From Marinicrinis sediminis (GTDB lineage Bacteria; Bacillota; Bacilli; Paenibacillales; KCTC-33676), in assembly GCF_042685085.1 (NCBI RefSeq), contig NZ_JBHUMM010000043.1, positions 496,001 to 560,000 on the forward strand: DNA of 64,000 nucleotides. Direction: 5' to 3'. The position numbers and the translations under genes are program-made. A model generated the notes under the pieces. It did not search any database. It was not told the DNA's origin and saw only the letters and a program-made list of their open reading frames with translations. The number at the start of each line of letters is the position of its first letter. Positions within the stretch are counted from its first letter, which is position 1. Positions 1 through 9,500 of this stretch are shown piece by piece.

Positions 1-2523
1 TCTGAAGCCCATGTTCCAAGAGCTTCACAGCTGACTATGCGAACGAATCAGTTCAATCTCAGTACGATCCGCAGAACAGAAGCGGAGATTGAGGCGCTTC
101 AACAGCAGCAGCATACGTATCTCTGGACCATTCAGGTACGGGATCGCTTCGGTGACTATGGTCTGGTCGGACTCCTGATTGCTCGTCAAGAGGAACAGGT
201 CTTGCACCTCGATACTTTCCTCATGAGCTGTCGTGTTTTGGGACGAAAGGTTGAAGTGGGCTTACTGAGCTTCCTGAAGGAATGGACGGCGCAACATGAG
301 GTAGATACCATTCAGGCGCGATTTGTTCCGACAGCGAAAAACGTTCCATTCAAACAATTTCTGGAGGAGACCAACTGGTTGGTTACAGATGAAACCAGCG
401 AGTACGTGGACTGGAAACTGTCGCGAAGCGCCCTGCCTGATGCTCCGGCACAGTTGACGATTCACTCGGGCACATCAGACCGTAATCAGGCAAAGGAACA
501 GGTGGCAGAAACTTCGGCTGTATATGCGTTCTCCCGGTTGGAAGAGGGAGAAGATACGGTTGCGGCTGGCAGTGAGCTCGCCCAGGCTGATCGTTCAGAG
601 CCTTCAGAGCAACGTTCACCACAAGAAGAGAACGGGACCCATTTTGATCCTGCACATGCCGAGATCAATCATGCGGATGATTTGATTGACCCGCACTGGA
701 TGGACGAATACGCGGGTAAGGTCCAACACGATCGACAATATTGGCCGTTGGCCTATGCCAGTGGAAGCAAAATGCGGGAAGCTTATGAAATGAGTCTGGC
801 TTCGACTAGCTCGCTACCGGAAACCGTACAAGTCAGTCAGCCGGTTACAACGGAACGTTCTTCATCGCCATCCGAAGAACCGGTCACAGAGATGGAGAAA
901 GAACTGGCGACCTTGTGGAGTAGCGTATTACGAGCAAATGTGAAAGACCGTCATGCCCATTTCTTCCGTTCCGGAGGGAACTCATTGAAGGCGGTTCAGC
1001 TCATTTCGAGAATCCATCAGCAACTTGGGCTGGAATTGTCTATTCCGGCAGTCTTCCAATATCCGACCTTGACGGAAATGGCTGCACTGCTAGCACAGCA
1101 ATCACATGCCTCATCTGCCGTTTCCATTGACAGGGCGGAGGACAGAGACGATTATCCGGTCACGTCCGCACAACGTCGAATGGTGATGCTGCAGCAGTTT
1201 GCAAGTGAAGCTACCTCCATCAATATTCCGATGGCGGTCAAAATTACAGGCCAGCTGGATGTACAGAGATTGCACCATGCTATTCACCAGGTCATTGCCC
1301 GACATGAAGCGTTACGCACCCGATTTGCCTGGAAAAATGGTGCACTTGTCCAGCACATTGCAGATCAGGTGTCCCTGGAATTCCCGGTACGGCAGGAGCA
1401 AGCCCCTTATTCGGAAGAGGTCGTTCATGAGCAGTTGCGCTCCTTTATCCGTCCGTTCCAGGTAGAAGAGGGGCCATTATTCAGATGTGCGCTCATCCAG
1501 TTTGAAGCGTGTGCGGAAAACGGTCAAACAGCGGTGTTGATGCTGGATGTCCATCACAGTATTGCGGATGGCGTATCCTTGGCCGTGCTTTATCAGGATC
1601 TGGTGCAGCTGTATCAGAATCGGTTGCTGGAACCGTTGTCCATCCAGTACAAGGATTTCGCAGTATGGCTGCAAAATGAGATGAAACAGCCGCGTATGCA
1701 GGAGCAGAAACAATACTGGCTGGATCATTTGACCAATTATCAGCCATTCGCGCTTGCAACGAGTGGCGCACAGTCTGACGCCTCATCCCATGCGGGAGAG
1801 CGTATCTATGTGAAGGGAGATCCTGATCTGGCGGATGTGCTGTCACAAACTGCTGAAGCCTGGGGTTCGACAGTGAATAGTTTGTTGCTGTCCGGATTGT
1901 ATGTGCATTTGGCCCAGCAATTGAATCGAGCGGATCTGGTGATCGGGATGCCGACAGCGGGAAGAAATCAAGCCCAGCTTGATTCACTCGTCGGGATGTT
2001 CGTCAACACGCTTCCGCTTCGTCAGCAATTGTCCCCTGATCACACATTTGACCAACTGGTGTCACAAGTTCAGTCATCAGTTGAGCAAGCTCTGCAAAAT
2101 CAGATGTATCCATATGAAGAAATGGTACAGGATCAGGCTGTTGGGGGTCATACACCGGCACTCGTATCGGGCTTGCTGGTCATGCAGAACATGGAGTGGG
2201 GAGAACTGAGTTTTGCCGGCATGCAGTGGGAACCGGTTCCGGTCATGCTGGACAATGCCATGATGGATTTTACGCTCCAGGCCAGTCAGGCACAAGACGG
2301 AGCATGGACCTTTATGCTGGAATACCGCTCGGCTGTCTGGTCGCATGGAGAGGCGGTACAGTGGCTGGAGCAATACTTGCGTACATTGACGGAATTACTG
2401 AAATCTCCATCGAACCTGCCGATCCCGATGCTGGCAAATCTCCAGATGTCACCGGAGAAGAAGCCGATTGAGGTCACGCGTACGGAAGAACGGAACGAAC
2501 TGGACGATGGATTTGATTTTTAG
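1..2523 (+). CDS. NRPS subunit, FkbH(C-terminal part)-PCP-C, 5' truncated
   Basis: The frame is open through the left window edge, so the true start and N-terminal part are missing. The first ~160 visible codons match the C-terminal, acetyltransferase-like half of FkbH proteins (PRASQL and RTNQFN near the edge, later FLMSCRVLGR). After an acidic Gln/Glu-rich linker comes a carrier protein (FFRSGGNSLKA, attachment Ser at bases 982-984) and a complete condensation domain (HHSIADG from base 1552, then GMPTAGR and VGMFVNTLPL). Known FkbH proteins load a glyceryl unit from 1,3-bisphosphoglycerate, or a related three-carbon unit, onto a carrier; that role is inferred here. There is no adenylation domain between FkbH and PCP, consistent with FkbH charging this carrier. 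The protein ends in the acidic tail LDDGFDF. Only 12 bases separate it from the next NRPS gene, so they are probably one operon. Confidence 0.9.
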   Translation, partial: SEAHVPRASQLTMRTNQFNLSTIRRTEAEIEALQQQQHTYLWTIQVRDRFGDYGLVGLLIARQEEQVLHLDTFLMSCRVLGRKVEVGLLSFLKEWTAQHEVDTIQARFVPTAKNVPFKQFLEETNWLVTDETSEYVDWKLSRSALPDAPAQLTIHSGTSDRNQAKEQVAETSAVYAFSRLEEGEDTVAAGSELAQADRSEPSEQRSPQEENGTHFDPAHAEINHADDLIDPHWMDEYAGKVQHDRQYWPLAYASGSKMREAYEMSLASTSSLPETVQVSQPVTTERSSSPSEEPVTEMEKELATLWSSVLRANVKDRHAHFFRSGGNSLKAVQLISRIHQQLGLELSIPAVFQYPTLTEMAALLAQQSHASSAVSIDRAEDRDDYPVTSAQRRMVMLQQFASEATSINIPMAVKITGQLDVQRLHHAIHQVIARHEALRTRFAWKNGALVQHIADQVSLEFPVRQEQAPYSEEVVHEQLRSFIRPFQVEEGPLFRCALIQFEACAENGQTAVLMLDVHHSIADGVSLAVLYQDLVQLYQNRLLEPLSIQYKDFAVWLQNEMKQPRMQEQKQYWLDHLTNYQPFALATSGAQSDASSHAGERIYVKGDPDLADVLSQTAEAWGSTVNSLLLSGLYVHLAQQLNRADLVIGMPTAGRNQAQLDSLVGMFVNTLPLRQQLSPDHTFDQLVSQVQSSVEQALQNQMYPYEEMVQDQAVGGHTPALVSGLLVMQNMEWGELSFAGMQWEPVPVMLDNAMMDFTLQASQAQDGAWTFMLEYRSAVWSHGEAVQWLEQYLRTLTELLKSPSNLPIPMLANLQMSPEKKPIEVTRTEERNELDDGFDF

Positions 2524-2535
2524 GAGGAGATCGTA

Positions 2536-5500
2536 TTGAGTACACATTCACATCCAACGGCATCACAGCCTCTCCAATTAGGAGACTCCTTTATACCTGC
2601 AAGGGAATACTGGCATGACAAACTGGAGGGAGAGTGGAGAAGCCTCCCTCTCCATACGGATCGGGTAGAACGTGAGACTGGTGGCAAACCGGCATACGCG
2701 CAGCGTCATCTCGGGATGGAAGCGGAAGTGGCTTCCAGGCTGGATGCGCTTTGCAAAGGAAAAGACCTGCTTACCTTTGTTGCCTTCAGTGCAGCGGTGA
2801 AGATTCTGTTCTCAAAATTGACCGGGGAAAAAGAAGTCTCGATCGTTTCGCCTGTGTACAATGCTTATCCAGATGACCGGAAGCACAACTTTGCGGTATT
2901 GCTGAATACATGCCTGCACGGGGACTGGAGCTTCAAGCAAGGTTTGAAAGAAGTCAATCAGACCGTCTCAGAGGCGTACAAGCATCAGTATTATCCGATT
3001 GGATCGCTCACAGAAGAACTCGGCATTGATTTTGCGGATGCAGCCAAAATCGTATGCGACTATGATGCGATCCATGATCATCCTCATTTGCAGACCGATC
3101 TGGAGAGTATGCCTTATGCCCTCAGATTTCAATGGGCGAAGCAGGACAACAGTTATGGGGTTACCTTGCACTACCGGACGGATCTGTTTCAGCCTGCATC
3201 GGCCGAAGCGATGCTCGGAGCCTTGGCACAATTGCTGGGACAGGCTTCCGCTTCCCCAGAACTGCTGCTTCGAGAGCTCGAGCTGGTTGGACTGGAAGAA
3301 CAGGAACGGATGCTGGAGGAGCAACATGATGATCAACAGCCAGAATGGTGTGACCTTACGATTCCGGATCTGTTTCGTGAGCAGGTGCGCCTGGCGCCTG
3401 ATCATACCGCGCTAGTATTTGAAGAAAGCAGCTGGACGTATTCGCAATTGGACCACTGGAGCGATCAGTGGGCAGCACTGCTTCACAGCCGGGACGTTGG
3501 AAAAGGTGCAATCGTAGGCTTGATGATGGAACGATCAGCGGAATGGGTTTGTGCCGTGCTTGCCGTACTAAAGGCAGGTGCAGCTTATCTGCCGCTTGAC
3601 CCTGCATATCCGGAAGAGCGTTTGAATCATATGCTGCAGGACAGTGGATGCGAACTGGTTCTAATCTCGGATTCGCTCACAGCTCGTGCGGCAGAACTTG
3701 GGACGGACACCCCGTTTTTGAGTGTGAGTGAATTGCAGTCCGCCTTGCAAATGGCGGATCTGACCGTGCTGAATACGATAGAGATTCAAGCCGGAGATCT
3801 CAGCTATATCATTTATACATCAGGCTCTACAGGCAAGCCGAAAGGCGTATTGCTGGAGCATCAGGGGATGGTGAATTTAAGGGAAAGCTTCATTCATCTG
3901 CTGGACATTTCCTCAGATGATCGAATTATTCAGTTTGCGAGCAGTTCTTTTGATGCATCTGCGTGGGAAACGTTTATGGCCCTCCTGACGGGCGCCCAGT
4001 TGCATATGGTCAGGAAGGAAATCATTGAAGATTTTACATCCTTTACATCCTATATGCAGCGTCAGCGTATAACGGTAGCGACACTTCCGCCGACCTATGC
4101 CATTCATCTCGATCCTGCTTCATTGCCAGATATGCGTCTGCTGGTCACGGCTGGCTCAGCTTCCTCCAGTGAGCTGGTGGAGAGATGGCAGCCTCATCTT
4201 CAGTATGTGAATGCCTACGGACCGACGGAGACGACGATTTGTGCCACCCTCTGGAAGGCCGATGAATCCACTGATCATGAGACGATGATTCCGATTGGAA
4301 AGCCGCTGCTGTATACAGAAGTCTTTATCCTGACGGCTGATGGACAGATGGTCCCGCCGGGATTGCCCGGTGAACTGTGTGTCAGCAGCAGGGGACTGGC
4401 AAGAGGATATCATCAGCGCCCGGAACTGACGGAGCAGGTTTTTGTTCCCCATCCGTTTGCCCTCTGCAAGCGCATGTACCGTACCGGAGACTTGGCCAAA
4501 TATTTGCCAGACGGCAATATCGAATACCTGGGTCGTCTGGATCATCAAGTCAAGATTCGCGGGTTTCGCGTCGAAATCGGCGAAATTGAAAGCAGACTGC
4601 AAAGTTTGAACGGGGTGACCAACTCTCTCGTGATGGATCATCAGCGTTCGGACGGCTCCGCTTACTTGTGCGGATATGTGGAAGGCAAGCAGCTAACCGC
4701 CTCTCAGCTTCAAAATGGTTTGCTGGAGAAGCTTCCGGACTATATGATCCCGGAGGCGTGGGTCATTGTAGACGAGATGCCACTGACACCAAATGGCAAA
4801 ATGGATCGGCAGGCACTCAAGGAGCTTCATCAGCAGCAGCGTGAGAGTCGTGTCGATCTCGCAGACGGATCGGAGACTGAGCAGCGTTTGTTTACGATCT
4901 GGGCCCAGTTGCTGGAACGGCATGATTTTGGGCTGGATGATCCTTTCTTCGAAATCGGGGGTCAATCCCTGAAAGCGATGACGCTGATTGCGGAGATTCA
5001 TCGGACGTTCCAATGCCAGATTCGCATCCCGGATCTGCTCGAAGCACAAACGATTCGCTCCCTTGCTGCCTTGATTGAGGCACGCATGAGTCTGTCTGAT
5101 TCGCAACCGTTCAATGTAGCGATTTCAAAAGCGCCGGTACAGGATACGTATCCGTTGTCATTGGCACAAACCCGGCTCTTCATTCTGAGTCAGCATGAAG
5201 ATACAGGGCTGACCTACAATGTACCCACGTTGCTGGATTTCAGCGGAGACTTGCAGCAGGACAAGCTTCAAGCGGCGTTCGAAGAGCTTGTCAAGCGGCA
5301 CGAGTCACTGCGCACGACATTTGAGTGGGCACAGGGGGAACCTGTCCAGCGTATTCATTCGCATATTCCGGTGCAAGTGGACGTGCTTGAGGGGACGGCT
5401 GCTGAATCGAGAAATAAGCTGCAAACGTATATCCAGCCATTTGATCTGGAAAAGGGCCCGTTATTCCGCGTCGTTCTTATGCATACGGGTCCGGAGCAAG

Positions 5501-6492
5501 GTACTCTTCTGATCGACATGCATCATATCATCACCGATGGGGTATCAGTTGGACGTTTGCTGGAGGATCTGGCAGCCCTGTACGAGGGAACGAAATTGCC
5601 TGAACTGGCCATCCAGTACAAGGATTTTGCCTACTGGCAGCAGTCTCATCGCGAAAGCGAGGTCTTTCAGCAGGATGAGCAGTTCTGGCGGCAGCAGTTC
5701 GAACTGCCGGTTGAACCATTGAATCTGGGACAGACCTATGTGCCGGACAAGATGATGGATACGAGCGGAGAGAGACTGAATCAAACGCTGGATGCGACCC
5801 TTACAGGCAAACTGCGGGATTTTTGCCAAACACATGATGTCACGCTGTACATGTTGCTGCTCGGTATCTATAGCTGCACATTGTCCAAATGGTCTGCTCA
5901 ATCCGATATTGTCGTGGGTACGCCGGTTGCCGGGCGATCGCTGGCAGAGCTTCAGGATGTGGTCGGCATGTTCGTCAATATATTACCGCTGCGTACCGCG
6001 ATTTCCGGAGAAGATTCCTTCAGCCAAACCATGCAACAAGTGAAAAACCATGTATGGCAGGCTTTTGAACACCAGGATTATCCGTTTGACGAATTGGTGC
6101 GGAAACTTCAGGTCAAGCGTGTGCAGGGTCGCAATCCATTGTTTGATGCTTCCTTTGCCTTGCAGAACATGTCCTTCCCTGAAATGCGGTTTGGCGATGT
6201 GAAGCTGGCACCACAGCCAGTTCCACTCTCTGTTGCCAAATTTGATTTGACCTTGTGGGCGGTGGAGACTGAGACCGAGATTGAGCTGGAGCTTGAATAT
6301 GCGATTTACCGCTTCAAAAAGGAAACAGTCGAATCTTTCTTCCAAGCCTTCATGACGGTGCTGGAACAAGTCGTTGAACATCCGGAACGCCCATTGAAAG
6401 AAGTGGATATCGTGGATGAAGCGACGAAACAATCCGTGATGAAATCCATTCAACAGGTAGAAGAAGTGATGGATATCGATTTTGATTTTTAA
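2536..6492 (+). CDS. NRPS subunit, half-C - A(Phe-like) - PCP - C
   Basis: 1318 residues. Residues ~20-250 resemble only the C-terminal lobe of a condensation domain (YWHDKLEG, then HQYYPIGSLTEELG) and lack the HHxxxDG active site. The adenylation domain (~275-770) has YIIYTSGSTGKPKG near 425, FDASAW near 471 and YGPTETT near 561. Alignment by eye to GrsA gives the specificity code DAWTVAAICK, one conservative change from the GrsA/TycA phenylalanine code, so Phe or a close analogue is predicted. The PCP attachment site is Ser811 (GGQSLKA). A complete condensation domain follows (HHIITDG from residue 996, GTPVAGR, VGMFVNILPL). The protein ends MDIDFDF, resembling the tail of the preceding subunit. 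TTG start at 2536 with AGGAGGAG upstream. It should add the Phe-type residue and pass the chain to the next protein through its terminal C domain. Confidence 0.93.
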   Translation: MSTHSHPTASQPLQLGDSFIPAREYWHDKLEGEWRSLPLHTDRVERETGGKPAYAQRHLGMEAEVASRLDALCKGKDLLTFVAFSAAVKILFSKLTGEKEVSIVSPVYNAYPDDRKHNFAVLLNTCLHGDWSFKQGLKEVNQTVSEAYKHQYYPIGSLTEELGIDFADAAKIVCDYDAIHDHPHLQTDLESMPYALRFQWAKQDNSYGVTLHYRTDLFQPASAEAMLGALAQLLGQASASPELLLRELELVGLEEQERMLEEQHDDQQPEWCDLTIPDLFREQVRLAPDHTALVFEESSWTYSQLDHWSDQWAALLHSRDVGKGAIVGLMMERSAEWVCAVLAVLKAGAAYLPLDPAYPEERLNHMLQDSGCELVLISDSLTARAAELGTDTPFLSVSELQSALQMADLTVLNTIEIQAGDLSYIIYTSGSTGKPKGVLLEHQGMVNLRESFIHLLDISSDDRIIQFASSSFDASAWETFMALLTGAQLHMVRKEIIEDFTSFTSYMQRQRITVATLPPTYAIHLDPASLPDMRLLVTAGSASSSELVERWQPHLQYVNAYGPTETTICATLWKADESTDHETMIPIGKPLLYTEVFILTADGQMVPPGLPGELCVSSRGLARGYHQRPELTEQVFVPHPFALCKRMYRTGDLAKYLPDGNIEYLGRLDHQVKIRGFRVEIGEIESRLQSLNGVTNSLVMDHQRSDGSAYLCGYVEGKQLTASQLQNGLLEKLPDYMIPEAWVIVDEMPLTPNGKMDRQALKELHQQQRESRVDLADGSETEQRLFTIWAQLLERHDFGLDDPFFEIGGQSLKAMTLIAEIHRTFQCQIRIPDLLEAQTIRSLAALIEARMSLSDSQPFNVAISKAPVQDTYPLSLAQTRLFILSQHEDTGLTYNVPTLLDFSGDLQQDKLQAAFEELVKRHESLRTTFEWAQGEPVQRIHSHIPVQVDVLEGTAAESRNKLQTYIQPFDLEKGPLFRVVLMHTGPEQGTLLIDMHHIITDGVSVGRLLEDLAALYEGTKLPELAIQYKDFAYWQQSHRESEVFQQDEQFWRQQFELPVEPLNLGQTYVPDKMMDTSGERLNQTLDATLTGKLRDFCQTHDVTLYMLLLGIYSCTLSKWSAQSDIVVGTPVAGRSLAELQDVVGMFVNILPLRTAISGEDSFSQTMQQVKNHVWQAFEHQDYPFDELVRKLQVKRVQGRNPLFDASFALQNMSFPEMRFGDVKLAPQPVPLSVAKFDLTLWAVETETEIELELEYAIYRFKKETVESFFQAFMTVLEQVVEHPERPLKEVDIVDEATKQSVMKSIQQVEEVMDIDFDF

Positions 6493-6499
6493 GGGGCAC

Positions 6500-6519
6500 G
6501 CCCTGATGAGGATCAGGGC
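6500..6519 (+). other. Intercistronic stem-loop between NRPS genes
   Basis: An 8-bp perfect stem (GCCCTGAT / ATCAGGGC) with a GAGG loop lies in the 71-base gap between the second and third NRPS genes. No T-run follows, so it is not called a terminator. It could be an mRNA processing or stability element, or a weak attenuator. The next gene has its own strong ribosome binding site. Confidence 0.4.
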
Positions 6520-6563
6520 ATGCACCCGTCACCTATACACAATCTTATGAAAGGAGGGAGATT

Positions 6564-9500
6564 ATGGATCAGAGACTGCTCAGCTTGGGATTGTTTGAAA
6601 CCGCGAAGCAATATTGGAGCAAACAATTACAGGATGTAGAGCCTTTTCAGCTAGGATTAACTCGAAAGAAGCATCAGCTTCCCGTATACGGGATCTTCGA
6701 GATCCCGATCGAAAAGGAGGTGGCAGCTCGCCTGATCAAGATGGGAAAATCCAAGGATATTTCCGTCTATGTGATTATCCTCTCCATGCTCTCACTCTGG
6801 ATGCGGAATCTGACCGGACAAAAATCTTTTGTCCCTGTCTCTCCATTGCTGGATATTCAGCATACACAGCTTGCCGCCGCGCTGACAGCAGAGTTGGCGC
6901 CGCTGCAAGCAGAACAGGAGGAAGAAGGGGAAGAGGATCACCTGGGGTGGACCCGGACGGGCTATGTCCCGTTCTGTATTGATCTGGAAACCCACACCTG
7001 TCTGAAGGATATGCTGCTGCACGTCCAGCCACTCGTGGCAGACGGCTACAAGAATCAACACTATCCTTTGACATCATTAACGGAGCAAATGGGTGTCAGT
7101 CAGCAGCAAGGATGGTTTGGCGAATGTCTCGTGTCCATGACTTCGTTGCACGGAGAGCGGATGGAAGAACTGATCCTGCAGCATCAACCGGATTGGTGTC
7201 TGAATATCCAGATGCAGGCGGATCAGCTTCATCTCTCTTTGCATTATTTGCAGCACAAATATGAATCCCATGTGATCGAACAGTATGCGTACAGTCTCGC
7301 TTATTTCATGAAAAAATTGATCACAGATGTCTATCAGGATGGGCAGAAGATTTCACTTCTGGAACCTGACAGGCAACGGGACTTCGTCAAGGAATTGAAC
7401 CAGACGACTGCACCGTTTTCGGACGGGGAGCTTATGTTTCAGGCTTTTGAAAAGCAGGCGCGGCTCCAACCGGATGCCATCGCCTTGACAGACGGCGAAC
7501 AGAACTGTACGTACGGACAACTACAGGAACAGTCGAATCAACTGGCACGGCATCTTCAGACACTTGGGGTAAAGAGCGGAAAAGAAGTCGCCATTATGCT
7601 GGATCGAAGCTTTGATATGATCATCGCAACGCTGGCCGTGCTCAAAGCAGGGGGGTCCTACGTTCCTCTGGAGCCGACCTATCCACGCAAACGGGTTGAG
7701 ACGATCCTGAACGATCTGGATATTTCCATGGTCATTAGCAAGCGGGACATCTTTGACCGCTTTCAGGAAGTCGTTTGGAAACGAAATGAACAGACGGATT
7801 TGATCTATGTAGATGTACGGGATGAAGTGCCGGGCACCGAATCGTTGAACACGGATGAGATGATGGAGCTGTGGGATCATGTGGCAGACCGTGCAGACGA
7901 TGACATTGAGCTGGGAGGATTTCAAAGCAGCTATACAGGATCACCATTTGGCGAAACAGAAGTCGCCGCTTATGTCCAACATGTGGTCGGTCTCGTCCAG
8001 CCACACCTTCATCCCGGTGTGCGTGTGCTGGAGGTAGGCTGCGGCGGAGGACATATTACATTGCCGCTAGTTCGCGCAGGAGTGGATGTGCATGCGCTGG
8101 ACCCTTCGCGCAGTATGCTGGATGCCGTACAGATGAGAGCAGACACCATCAAGGGTGGGCGTCTCAAACTGAATCAGGGCTTCGCCCATGAGCTGGCCCA
8201 GTTTGCCGAAGGAACGTACGATGTGATTGTAATGGCCAGTACGGTGCAATTTTTCCCTGGATATCGGTATCTCGAAGCCGTGATCCAGCAAGCGTGGCAG
8301 CTGCTTCGACCTGGCGGAACCTTGCTGTTGTCGGACATCCCGTCCCTGCACTTGAAGGAAGCGTACATGGATTCAGTGGCGCAATATCAGCAGACATATG
8401 GTCATCAGCCGCGCGCTAAAACCAATTTTGATACCGAGCTCTACGTGCCGGAGCGCTTTTTCACATCGTTTGATAAGGCAGGTGAACTGACGCAACTGGA
8501 GAAGCTGGAAATCAGGCATCGACATGATCTGTTTGATAATGAGCTGCAATATCGTTACGATATCCTGCTGCAGAAGAAAGAGGAGGGTACCGAGTCCGAG
8601 CAGTCCGTGTTGACTTCTCAAGATGAACGGAACCGTACAGAACACGAGATCAGCGAGGAACAACGTGTCCGCGTCCGCTACTGGACAGGCTGGCATGTGG
8701 CCAGTCACGGCACCAATGCTGTCCTGCCGGCAACGCATGCCGATCAGAAAGCATACACCATCTTTACATCCGGTTCTACTGGCACCCCAAAGGGAGTGGA
8801 AGTCAACCATCGTTCTGTGGTCAATCTGATGGAATGGGTGAACGGCACCTTTTCTGTATCTGCTCGTGATCGCTTACTGTTTGTGACATCGCTGTGTTTT
8901 GATTTGTCTGTCTATGATATTTTCGGAATGCTGTCAGCAGGCGGTACTATTCGGATGGCCTCTGAGGAAGAAGGTCGCTCTCCAGAGCGGCTCGCTCACA
9001 TCCTGGCCAGCGAACCGATTACGTTTTGGGATTCGGCCCCTGCGGCTTTGCAGCAGCTTGCAGATCATTTCAAGTCCTCACCCGACACATTTGCTGACAG
9101 CAAGCTTCGACTCGTCTTCCTGAGCGGGGACTGGATTCCGCTTTCCTTGCCGGACTGCCTGAAAGCCACTTTCCCGGGAGTAGAAGTGATCAGCCTGGGT
9201 GGTGCAACAGAAGCGACGGTGTGGTCCAACTTCTATCGGGTCCGACAACTGGAGGAACACTGGGTGAGTGTCCCGTATGGCAGACCTATTCAGAATGCCA
9301 GGTACTACGTACTGGATGAGCAGTTGCAGCCGGTTCCCTATCTGTGTGCCGGACAGTTATATATTGCCGGGGATTGCCTGGCGACAGGCTATACGGATGA
9401 ACAGCTTACCCGTGAGCGTTTCCTCCCAAGCCCTTTTGCCGAAGGCGAGAAGATGTACAAGACAGGAGACATGGCCAGATGGCTGCCAGATGATCAACTC

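Noticed and set aside
5983..6525. 180-codon minus-strand frame at the end of NRPS 2
   Set aside because: Antisense to the terminal C domain and low-complexity; no RBS or homology.
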